Positions 13,113 to 25,500 of a DNA stretch of 64,000 bases are shown here, one piece after another. The stretch is from positions 400,001-464,000 of the forward strand of contig NC_058051.1 of the NCBI RefSeq assembly GCF_020085105.1. The letters run 5' to 3'. The stretch comes from Siniperca chuatsi. Lineage: Eukaryota; Chordata; Actinopteri; Centrarchiformes; Sinipercidae. Under the pieces are notes generated by a model that saw only the letters and a program-made list of their open reading frames with translations, had not been told where the DNA came from and made no database searches. A program made the translations under genes and the position numbers. Position 1 is the stretch's first letter, and every line of letters begins with the position of its first letter.

Positions 13113-16100
13113 TGATAACATATTTCAGGACTTGATGATGATTTATTATTCTCTAGTCAGTCGTTATCTATGTTAATATGTTACCGCACTTTATTTGTAC
13201 CATTGCCTGTTTCAAACCTCTTTTGTGGAGCAGTCCAGACTCGAGAGTCTCCTATGTGCTGACAACCAAGCAGACTCTGTATTTACCTTTCATTATCCTT
13301 GATTTAATCCGGGAGGTTTCACTAAGAGCCCGACTGTCTGCAGCAGACAGAGCTGAGCTCACAGGGACCGCCACAGTCCCATCTGAGCCCCTCTGGGGAA
13401 GTCAGGGTTAAGGACTGTGCTCAGGGGTCCCACAGTACCTCAGTGATGTCATGAGGGAGGGGCACTTTCCCCGCCCAGCGGCCTTCTGGTCACAAGCCCA
13501 CGTCTCTAACCTGCCGCGCTGTGAACACATTTCTCAGTTTAGTGTAAGACATTCAACACTTCACCCGTTGTACGCATGAAGATCAGTGTACTCGTCGTGA
13601 GGAGCAGTGCTGCCATAATAATATATGTAATGCCTTCATTATATCATCACGGTTATCTAAGCTTGGACATGGGGACCTGCAGCATGTTTCATACGGCTAG
13701 TTTGTTTGAAGTGTCTGAATGTCAGCGCCTCCTCCTGTGTCTCTGTGGTCTGGACGCGATGACTCGTACAAACGGAGATAACTTCAGGACACGTTCACGC
13801 GGTCTCAAATACTTTCGTTACGTCGCACTCGAGTGTTCAGAAGTAGCTGTGTGAAGAATGACCTGACCAGTCGTTGTTTGGGATGTTTGAGAGGCTGATA
13901 TGGAACATACTGAGGTCTCTTCCAGGCCGAGAGGCTCTAACAGAAAGATTCTTTTCTGTTGCATTATGGGAAGTGTAGGATCCAGTGTGGGCTAAATGTC
14001 TCTGCTGCTTCTTTTTTAATCTCTCCCTTGTGAGTCGAGTCCGTCAGTTTTCTGGAAGTAGAATACTAAATCACTGAAGTGCCTCTCTTAAGGTTTGTTC
14101 AGTAGGAAAACTCATGACGCTATGCAAATGTTTACTCTTAAAGGGCGAACATTAGATAGATCATAGCTATAGAGAGATAATTAGAAGAATGCTGCAGTTC
14201 TGCTTCTGCCCTTTGCTGGCTAAAGAAAGCAGCATGTCTGAGTGTTCAGTGAATTCCTTCTGCTCTGTTTGTAGGCCAATAGCTGCTTTTATGCATAGAC
14301 TCATTGAAGTGGGCTAATTGTGTGTGTGTGAGCGTGTGCAGGTGTGTGTATACGGAGTGGATCATACAAGCACCACAATAAACAACAATCACTTAAAAGT
14401 CTTTTGTAATGAGATTTGGGAACATGGAGGCAGGCAGTGAGGAGCTGTGATTCAAGGATATATAATATAAACCGTTTCTGACTTCCCTCAAAGCCACTGA
14501 AAAGGAAGCGTTACTCAGCAGCAGACTGTCAGGACGATGTGAATAATTGAATATGCGTTGGAGTCCTAGCGCCATGGTTTCTCCTCTCCGTGGCGGGGGG
14601 AGGACACGAGATCATGGACCAGATGTCTGCAGGCAGGCAGAGGGGCTGTCAGGGTGCTGTGGTATTTAGCAGGCGCTCAGAATACCATCAGCACGCTGTT
14701 TAAAAGCCGCGAGGCGCCGTGTTGCTGTCAGGAGCCGGTGACATGATAAGATACGATCCAGGAAGTCCAGTTTGAGTAACAGAGTCACGAGTTTGAAACC
14801 GGTTTAACCGCTCAGGTAAACGTCGGCTGTGTTGTTTCACACAGTTCTGATTCCCTCAGTGAAGTAGTGAAAAGTGAAGCAGGTGCACAGAGTCAACAGG
14901 CAACCTGTCCTGGATCTCCACTGTTTTTGATCCACTACAAATCTGTCTGACATCAAATGTCTCTTTCTCTCTCTGCGTCTTTTTCCTGCACACAGGAGAA
15001 TATATACTATACTATATATACTGGGTGTCTGGCTGCTGTTTATTATCATTAATAAACTTATTAGAACTAAATGATCCGCTTGTCTTCGGAAAAAGTCAGA
15101 AGGTTTTCCTGAAATGGCAAAGTGCAGCTCTGATTAATCACTCATTCATTTTATTATAATTTATTTATAATTAATTATTCATGAGCCATCTCATCTCGTA
15201 GTTACTAGATGACAGCATTAATAATTGCTTGGTTTAATAACTAGCCTTGGCTGTGTGATCTCTGTCTCCCAGAGGCTTCACGTTTGATTAAGGTTGAATC
15301 ATTTCTTGATGGTCGTTATTTAGACCAAGTGAGCTGCTTTAAAGACAAGTGATGCCAATCAAAAGGTAGACAAACCCTCAGAAAGGCCTGCTGTGGTATT
15401 ACTTTAATAGGCCTGAGGTCGCTCTCCCTTTGTGTGACTGAAGATTCAGCTCTGAATTAATCTCAGACAATAATAAATATATTAAATATATTATTCTCAA
15501 AAGAACAAGAACAGAAATAGTTTGGATTCTGTCAGATGTAATGGGAGGCCTGCTGTTTTGTGTTACAACACAGTTACTTTGTAAGTAAAATGGGATTTTA
15601 TTGTTTAATTTGTGAAATTTCATCTTAAAAGCAAGTTATCAGCTCTTTCTAGTGCTGTTGCAGGCTCAGAGTGACACAATGACAGCAGAAAGCAACAACG
15701 GGGTTTTTGGAAATTGTGCTCTTAATCTGCCATAAAGATCAACACACAGTATGTCACTGCACTGGGAAATGATTTGGCTAATTTCTATAAATATGTTCTG
15801 GTTCTGGTTCTCTAACGTAAACATATATAACTAACATATTTTAATTACTGAAATTATAAACATGAGTTGCCAGTGCAGTAGGAAAAATGATAACTAATAA
15901 ATACTCTGGATATAAAATCTAAATTTTTTTCTAACTCTGACCTTTTCCTTTGTGTCTTGTGCAGAAGTACTAATGGATTCAACAACAGCAACAGCAGAAC
16001 TGGGCTGGACCATCCACCCGTCACAGGGGGTGAGTGGAGCAAACCAAGTGTGTGAAACATGCAGCCAGTACACAAACGTTCTGTTGCAGTGTGACAGCAG

Positions 16101-16528
16101 CTTTTAAAACACTGTCTCTCGCCTCCAGGATGACTCGATTCCTCCATCTTTAATCTCCAGCTTGCATCTGGCTTTTTTAAAAATATATGTGTGTGCGTGA
16201 TCTATATGTACATAAACAATCAATGTTAAGGCGGCACTGGATGTTTAAATGTTTGTTTACCTGACCTCTTGTGGGTCATACACATGATGACTGGAATTAG
16301 AGGGACGTTTTTATAGCTTAAGGTGTGTTCAGACAAAATGTAAAGCAAGTTTCAGCCTCGTGTTGTTCATGCATTCATTCATGTTTGTGCAGCCTGTGTT
16401 TATTCGCTCCAAACAGCCAGTGTACCAACTGTACAGACGTTAGCTGTAAGCTAGCTAGCAACTGACACACCAGTCATGTGTGAGTGTGTGTGTGTGAGTG
16501 TGTGAGTGTGTGTGTGTGTGTGTGTGTG

Positions 16529-16576
<48 letters not shown>

Positions 16577-19500
16577 TTTCATGTTGAAACACTGAACTCA
16601 TGCAGACGTGCCTTTGACTCAGTTTACACTGCCTTCAGCAAATTTGCATCTTTCACACCCACTTGTGCCTTTCCATTGACTTTGTATGCAGTTGCACCTT
16701 GTCAAAAATCGTCTACCTGTTCTGTCTGAGCACACCTTCAGGGAGCAGGTATGGGTGGATACAAACAACAGCCAACATTGGTTTCTTTTAACCATTACCA
16801 CAACTTTTTCCTAACCTTAACCAAGAACTTTTCTTTGCCTAAACTTAACCACCTCTGGGTGTGTTCACAGGTGTTCTTTGGTGCACCTGTAACCACACCC
16901 AACAGTGATGTCACGGTGTACTGACGCACCCTGGGTGAAGGTGGGAAGTTAAACCACTGGAGCTGCTAACTTGCTCTTTAACCACAACACATAATGATCA
17001 TATAGCTAGTTTTTGAAGGCAGTGATTGTTTTGTTTTTTATTTTGTTGTTTATGTTGCAGCACTGTAGTTTTTACTGTAGGATTTGTAGTTTTTGTACAT
17101 TCGTTGTGTGTCACTGTATCAGTTGTTTTGTTTGTTGTCTGTCTTCTAGTGGGAAGAAGTTAGCGGCTATGATGAAAACATGAACACCATCCGAACATAT
17201 CAGGTGTGCAATGTCTTCGACAGCAGCCAGAACAACTGGGTCCGCACTAAATACATCCGCCGCCGTGGTGCTCAGCGCATCCATGTTCAGATGAAGTTCT
17301 CAGTGCGCGACTGCAGTTCCATACCCAATGTTCCTGGCTCCTGCAAGGAGACATTCAACCTGTACTACTATGAGACTGACTCGGACACGGCCACTAAATC
17401 GTCCCCGCCCTGGATGGAGAACCCCTGGGTGAAAGTGGACACTATAGCGGCTGATGAGAGTTTCTCTCAGGTTGATCTCGGTGGCCGCATCATGAAGATC
17501 AACAGTGAAGTCCGGAGTTTTGGACCCGTTTCACGCAATGGCTTCTACCTCGCTTTCCAGGATTATGGCGCTTGCATGTCACTCATCGCCGTTCGAGTCT
17601 TCTACAGGAAATGCCCCAGTGTGATCCAGAATGGCGCCGTCTTTCCTGAGACTCTGTCTGGAGCAGAGAGCACCTCTCTGGTGGCAGCCAGAGGGGTGTG
17701 CGTTCCCAATGGGGAGGAGGTCGATGTACCCATCAAACTGTACTGTAACGGGGAAGGGGAGTGGATGGTACCCATCGGGCGCTGCATGTGCAAAGCCGGG
17801 TACGAGGCGGTGGAGAATGGTACAGTCTGCAGAGGTAAGGAGCCCGTTTAGCGTGACTTAAATTTTGTGTAGCAAGAGTTACGTTATGACATCACAGATA
17901 TGCAAATTAGCGAGTGACGTAATCTCATGAATTCTTTTCGAGCAGACTTTAGCTACTTTCAGTTCAAAATAGTTGGCAACGTTGTGGGTATTTTCCGAGG
18001 TGTGCGATGGTTCTTATCCTGTGTCTGCCAGCTGTGCGCAGTTTCTGGTATTAAAGTCTTCTATCTGATCCGTATCATTAATCCTGATCAGGTCCTTCAC
18101 TGTGTCTTGGCTGTGTGAGGACTTTACATGTGACCTGATCCTCTTTAACACACAGCGGAGGACAATACTCCGCTCGATGGTCTGCAGATGAAGGTCAAAG
18201 GATTTTCTAACTAAACACTCTCAAGCTCCCAGGACTGAATTATTCTTGTGGGATTAAGCTTTGAAGTTGACTCGCATGTGTCCAGTGACCCATGTGGTCC
18301 GGGTTGTGATCCTCAGTATAGCTCCATCTTTTTAAGAAGCGTGTGTTTCTAGACTTTGGCACTGACAATGACGACTGTTTTCATTTTCATCGTGCATTTT
18401 TAATTTAATGTCATTAAAGCCTTCTGAGGCTACCGGCCACGGTTGCCATCATTGATGTGTACAGTTACTATGGTTACAGGTGTTGTTCTCATCTATCACG
18501 AGGTTAGTGGAAAAGGTGCTGTTTTCCTGTTTCTACCAGACTTGGTGAGCAGGGACTTTAAATTTAAATATCCTATAAACATATATACATATATGAACAT
18601 CAATAAATAGTACAAAGGGTATTTCTTTACTTTGTTTCTGGAGTACGGAAATGAGAAAGGGATGGTGTCAACTGGTAAATACACCATTCATTTCTTATTT
18701 TTGCTTAAGGTCATTCCCCATACTACTCTAGTCCACTGAGAGGAAGCATGTCAACCAGCCTTTCATCAGTCAGTACTTGTACTTGTCGTCTCCTCAGAAG
18801 TGTCCCTGTAATCTGAATCAGAAATACTCCATTGATCCCCGAGGGGAGCCTCTTTGTTCCAGCTGCTCACTGTCACGTCAGTGCACACAGGAAGAGAAGC
18901 ACTGAGCAAATCAAACATAATAGTAATAAGTAATAGTGCAATAATGAGTCCTGTCAAGCTAAGTGTAGCTTATTGAGATGATTATGAGACGGTGGATATT
19001 GCACAGCAGTAGTTGAAGTATGAACGGTAACTACACTGAAGTCTCCCCAGCAGGCACACACATGAACACCCCCGTACTTTCCACTTGGTTCAGGCTGTCA
19101 GCATGTGGTTGTCTCAGAGGTGGGCTGGATGGTGATGTGGCCTGACAGTCCTCCTCATGTGATCAGGTGCCATAGTTTCACTGATGACCCTGGACGAAGG
19201 GCAAAACGATTGCTTGTAAATTTAACCATAACTCACCTGGGACACCAAGACCTTATAGGAGACATTTTGTGAAATAAAGCTCTGATTAACTGGACACAGA
19301 CAGAAAAGTAAAAACAACAGTTCATGCTGGAAGTATTTCTTGGCGAACAGCAGCTGTGTGCAGCTTCCTGAAGTCTTGTCATCAGGTTTGGTTTCATTGT
19401 GTCTGTTCCAACATGTAACTCCCCCCTAAAAACCACAAACTGTGTACAGACTGAACAAACCAGATCCAGCATGTAACTCCCCCTAAAAACCACAAACTGT

Positions 19501-22500
19501 CATTTTGACATTTCTCTGAGTACAGACTGAACAAACCAGATCCAGCATGTAACTCCCCCTAAAAACCACAAACTGTCATTTTGACATTTCTCTGAGTACA
19601 GACTGAACAAACCAGATCCAGCATGTAACTCCCTGAGCTTTAGAGGTGCTGGGAGGTGTATTTTTGAACTTTGGACACAGCCAGGCTAGCTGTTTGCCCC
19701 TGCTTCCCGTCTTTATGCTAAGCTAGGCTAACCAAGTGCTGAACACACAGACATGATCCATCTGAAATCTGACTCTTAGAAAGAAAGGGAGTATGCATAT
19801 TTCCCAACATGAACTATTCTCTTAAACCTTTGCCGTGTTATTGAGTGACCTAACGTCAGTCTTACAGTCCTGCCTCAGTCATCTGTGGGGAAAGAAACAT
19901 AAATCTTTATGTTTATGTTCAACACATTAAAGCCCAGCTTCCCTTTAATGTCTCCTTAAGTAGCTGTAAGGTAACTCTGTCTTACAGTATCATATACTGT
20001 ATATTCTGTATCATATCATCATCACACCCAAGACTCCAGCTGCAACAATCCATCAGATGGAAATATTTCTATAAGTCTTGTGTGTCATTTTATTCACATT
20101 TACCGAGAATTCATTCTGACAGATTTGGCATCTTCAGAAATAAATACATCTTTTAAATTTAAAATAAAGTTCTTATAATAAAGACGTTTGTACTGACTGA
20201 GAAGTAATGTAAAGTACCAAACAAGTGCCGAAAACAATCCAGGACAGCCAAGTCAGCCACGGACGCTGCAGGTCCAGCCTGCCGTGTGTCCTCTCTCTGC
20301 CACACCAAACAAACAAAATGATGATCTTATCTCATAACTATGACTTATTATAAGTTATTATGATATTGTTATTGACATGCGAGCAGATCAGAGGGCTTCC
20401 TTCCCGAATAACCCCAATGTTGACGTACGAATTGTTCTGCTTATCGTATTGTCACTCTTAGTGTCCAGAACATGAACCTGACATGCTCCTGCTTCATCAT
20501 CCTCACTTACACAGCAACAGGACTTCTGATTGGTTATTCACTTCAGGCACAGAATACCACCCTAACAATAATAATAATGCCTTTCCAGTCGACTCACCGA
20601 CTGCACCGATTGGCTGTATTGTATCTGCAGTTATATGGTTCCTCTCCCCTTTCCTGAATGGCTGTTTGTCTTTTGATCTATCGCCATTTGTTTGTAGGCA
20701 TCTCTCTTTCTCTCGCTTGCTGTTGTTTGATCATATCTGTAATATATAAGTAAAGTGCCCGTCAGTTAGAGACCGTTTTCTCATCTTTCACTGTATATCT
20801 GTTTATTCACAGTTGTGTTGGGTTCAGCGATGGCTTGTCTTTATCTTTATTTACCTAGATGTCCTCATGCACAAAATACACTGAATCCAGTTATCAGTTT
20901 ACAGTATATACACATTTACAGGGCAATACAATCCATTATTGCAGTAACCTTGCAATAAATCCTAACCTTTGAAGCTCATAATGTTCTGTTTTTTAATGCT
21001 GTGGTGGAGTTAATTCAGCTATAAGGTCGTTTTTAGGCCATATTCATTATCACATTTAAATTCACAGTCAGCATCTGCATTCATACGTTCACACAGAAGA
21101 TAAAATGGAAAACACTGATGAAGTAGCGAAGCTTTCTTGCTTTCTCCTTTCTTTCTTTCGTGTCTTGTGTAATCGCTGACAGTCTCCACATGTTGAGACA
21201 TGTTTTGCGACCCTGTGGACAGCAGAGCTGACAGCATCTGAAGGGGTCCCAGTACATGTCACTTCAATGAGCTGACCTTTGGGAGATGCAGACGTCAGGG
21301 CTATCATGACTAAATATATGCTCTGAGATGAAACAGTTTGTTCCAGATATGTGGAGCATAAAAACTGAACGCTGCTTCTCCAGGTTTAGTTTTGGCTCTG
21401 GGGACAGAAAGCAGACCTGATCCCAGACCACCTGAGAGGTCTGGATGGTTCATAACGTAGCAGAAGATCAGAAATGTACTTTGGCCCTGAACCATCCAGT
21501 GCTTTATAAACCAAGATGAAATCAATTCGTTGACAGACAGGAAGCCAGTGTAAAGACCTCAGAACTGGAGGGATGAGATCCACTTTCTTGGTCACAAGAG
21601 TCGGCTCCTCTAAATGTAACGTGGCTAGTAATATTTTGCATTAGCCATGTTGATTTTATTATTTGGGATGAAGTGGAGGGGAAACGCACACAAACACAGT
21701 TTACCCACCTTTTTCAAATGCAGCATAGGGTTCACTCACCTTTTTATGAGTTTACCTAACATTGGACAGTTTAGCCAGCGAACATTTATAATTTACCCGC
21801 CTTTTATTTTACTATTACATCCCCTCTGTCCTTTTGGCCAGTTACTGTTAATGTCTCTAATTTGCTGCCCCGCTCTCTCCCTCGCCCCACACAACAGCAG
21901 ACTAACCCAGAATAGTCTCCTCCATTAGAGCCTCCATTATTTTATGTTTTGGAAATTATCATCTGTTGTGACCAATAAAGTAACAAATACCAAGTAACAA
22001 GTACCAATAATTATCCCCCATTTTAAAACATAGTCAGGCGCCCATGTATGGAGGCACTGACTGCCTGTCTAATTTTGTCAGTGAAGAAGGAGGCAAATTC
22101 ATTGCAGGCCCTGGTGGATCGAAGTCCAGAGGCTCCCGACACAGCAGGGTTTGTTAGGCGACAGCAGCAAACAAGGCACGGGCATTATGTCAGAGAAGAA
22201 GGACCGCCTTGCATTTCTCAGTTCTAAATTATAAATGTGAAGTCTCTCTTTAGAGATGCCATAATGAACCTGGAGATTTGGTTTTCGTTCAGCACTCCAG
22301 AGTGGCATTTCTCCATGGAGATCTTTTCTTACCAGACAGCCGTCACCTTAGTGGCTGCAATGGCATCAATAACATTTGTAATGTTAGAAGTGAGATTATC
22401 TACAAGCTCATTGACTGAGACCCAAGAGAGGCCGGGTGTGGAAGAGAGAGCCTGAATAAATATATATTATATATATACCGTTTTCTGAACATTCGTGTGC

Positions 22501-25500
22501 ATGGAGATAAAGAAAGAGCGAGCAACATCAGACACCACAGCCGTAGACCTGTTCAGACCGTTGGAGATGATGAAGTCCAGAGAGTGCCCCTTGTTGTGTG
22601 TGTGCTGAGTCAGTCCAGTTATCAAGAACACAGCACAGTTGTTTCGCCCCTCGGCCCTGGAGCTTGTCAACGGGGATGTTAAATCACCAACAATGACTAC
22701 ACAGTCAATACAGATCATAGACAGCAGCTCAGTAAAGTTTGCACAGCATGTTTGTGGCCTGTAGATATTTAGAAATATAGCTCGAGAAGAGGAATTCATC
22801 TGAAGAGCCACGTATTCAAAAGAAGCTACATTTTTACAAGACATCTTCTTGCATTGGAAGGAATCGTTAAACAAAATGGCAACTCCACCTCCTTTCTTAT
22901 GCACTCTGGCTTCGCTCATAAAACTGAGGTTGGGAGGGGCAGACTGGATAAGATCAGCTGATTCACCATTCTTCTTCTATTACCCATAAAGACAGGAACT
23001 GAGAAAGAAACCATTTTTTTCTCTTGTATGGTGTACCATGCATTTTGTTCCTAAACTCACTCTTCTCATTTCTTCTTTATTTTTTCTGCCCTTCCTCTTT
23101 TCTCTGTGCACCTGCACATATCTCCATTACAGCTTGTGTATCAGGCTTCTTCAAGACTGCACAGGGAGACAACAGATGTCTGCAGTGCCCCATTAACAGC
23201 AGAACCACCAGCGAGGGAGCTACTAACTGTGTCTGTCGCAACGGCTACTACCGCACTGACTCCGACCCTCCACAGATGCCATGTACAAGTATGTACACCA
23301 ACTGTCATGACAACACATTCACCGATAGCAAACAGCAAATCATTTGATTTGAGCGCCACCTGCAGAAACTTAAACTTCATCAGAAGAAAATCTGAGGGGA
23401 AAAAGAAATCCCAGTATTGGTTTCACGGTTTGCTTGACATGTGAGCTCTTCTCCAACACCACAGCAACGAGATGCCGAGTACCTTACAATGTCTTATTAT
23501 TGTGCATGTATCGTACCATGTTAAGGGGATTAGCTAAACGACGTGTGTTAAAAATAAACCCAGAAGAGGCAGGCTGTAGTGAGGGAAAGTACAGGCAAAT
23601 GAAGAATAATGAATTACTGTTGTGAACCTGCCCTACAATTACAAAAGCTTTTTGGAAGCACAGTACTAGTACAGTTTTCTTCTCTTCCAGCTGTTCCATC
23701 AGCTCCACAAAATGTCATCTCCATAGTGAATGAGACCTCTCTGAGGCTGGAGTGGAGCCCGCCACAGGAGGGCGGTGGCCGAGAAGATGTTGTCTACAAC
23801 ATCATATGCAAGAGCTGTGGTAGTGGGCGGGGCGGCTGCACCCGCTGTGGAGACAACGTGCAGTTTGTCCCACGTCAGCTGGGACTGACCGACACCCGTG
23901 TCCACATCAGCGACCTCCTGGCTCACACCCAGTACACCTTTGAAATACAAGCTGTCAACGGAGTGTCTGACCAGAGCCCTTATTCACCACAGTACACGTC
24001 TGTCAACATCACCACCAACCAGGCTGGTGAGGCTAGCCCATCGCTTTACATGCCATGACTTCACTTTAATGACGCCTCAATGATTTGATGAGCAAACATG
24101 AGTAGGTCCCATAGTTTCAGTCAGTATTTTCTCTACAGCCTCTAACTTTGCTTCCTCTTGTTTTGTTCTCAGCACCATCAACAGTGTCCATCATCCACCA
24201 GGTCAGCAGGACCCCTAACAGCATCACTCTGTCCTGGTCCCAGCCTGATCAGCCCAATGGAGTTATCCTGGACTATGAACTGCAGTACTACGAGAAGGTA
24301 CATCAGTGCTGATGACGAAGAGTCAGTCACTAATCATGAACACAGGCTTCCTCAGTCTCCCACAGTGACTCATAGATACAGACTCCAGTGCTCTACTGAC
24401 TCGGTTATAATGCTTTCAGGAATCACCTCAAACAGCATCAGTTTGATTATTTTCTGATTTCTGATGCTTGTGTTTCAGAACCAGGCAGAGTGGAATTCGT
24501 CTCTAACGAGGAGTCAGACCAACACTGCAGTAATACGAGGCTTGAAGCCCGGAACTATCTACGTCTTTCAGGTTCGGGCTCGGACTGTCGCTGGATTTGG
24601 ACGCTTTAGTGGCAAAATGTACTTCCAAACCATGACTGAAGGTAGGGACGACAATCGGATTTACTGGCCAACTACATTTGGGGTTTCCCAACAGGTAATC
24701 GAGCCATGGATCAAGGCTGTATTTGAAAATGATTCACATTCTTTGGTTTTCTGTCTTTTGACCTGTAGAGGAATATAACTCCAGCATCCAGGAGAAGCTC
24801 CCCCTCATCATTGGTTCAGCTGCTGCAGGGGTAGTCTTCATCATTGCCATCATTGTCTTCATAATTGTCTGCCGCAGGTAAGCCAGTAATGTTATAGGCC
24901 AATAAACGATTTAATAATAACATGTGGAACACCATGTACTGTTGTACTGTACATGTACTAAACCACACACTAGTTGTGCCAAATGCAACAAAACATTACA
25001 TGTAGTCAGTGAGTTAGTGATAAAATAGAAATACTGATGGATGAAGAGCTTCATTCGTATTACATGGTCTTCATCAGTGGATGGAGTTGCTCAGTTCATG
25101 GAGATGGATCTGTTGACATGTTTGTCCCCAGCAGGAGAAGTTCAGACAGGCCAGAGTCAGACTACACAGATAAACTCCAACATTACACCAGCGGTCACAG
25201 TAAGTAACACTTTCTCCTGCGGACAGTATGCTGTTGTCAGATAGATTGACAGCTGTTAACGCTGATGTTTCATGTGACAGGTTTTGGTTTGGGAGAGTAT
25301 GTAAACACTGCAGGAACTCTATGTTTTTATAGCTCATGTTTGTGTGTGTATAGCTGTTGCTGTCTCTTCTATCTCTCTGTTGAAGTGTCACCAGGAATGA
25401 AGATCTACATCGACCCCTTCACATATGAAGACCCTAATGAAGCAGTCAGAGAGTTTGCCAAGGAGATTGATATTAACTGTGTCAAGATTGAACAAGTTAT

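Larger units (their letters stand above)
3244..15964 (+). other. ephb2: ephb2 intron 1 (12.7 kb)
   Basis: A long first intron, typical of Eph genes. It holds repeat pieces (8225-8346, 8465-8545, 9820-10110, a TA run at 13063-13109) and unique-looking blocks rich in homeodomain-type AT motifs (10800-11140, 12640-12880, 14100-14330, 15060-15360) that are candidate enhancers. No open frame here resembles a host protein. Confidence 0.8.
17835..23132 (+). other. ephb2: ephb2 intron 3
   Basis: A 5.3 kb intron. It holds a dispersed repeat with internal 76-base tandem units (19385-19815), a reverse-strand LINE remnant in two blocks (21310-21610 and 22020-22920) and a short fish-repeat phrase around 18815-18870. 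No other gene is seen. Confidence 0.85.
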
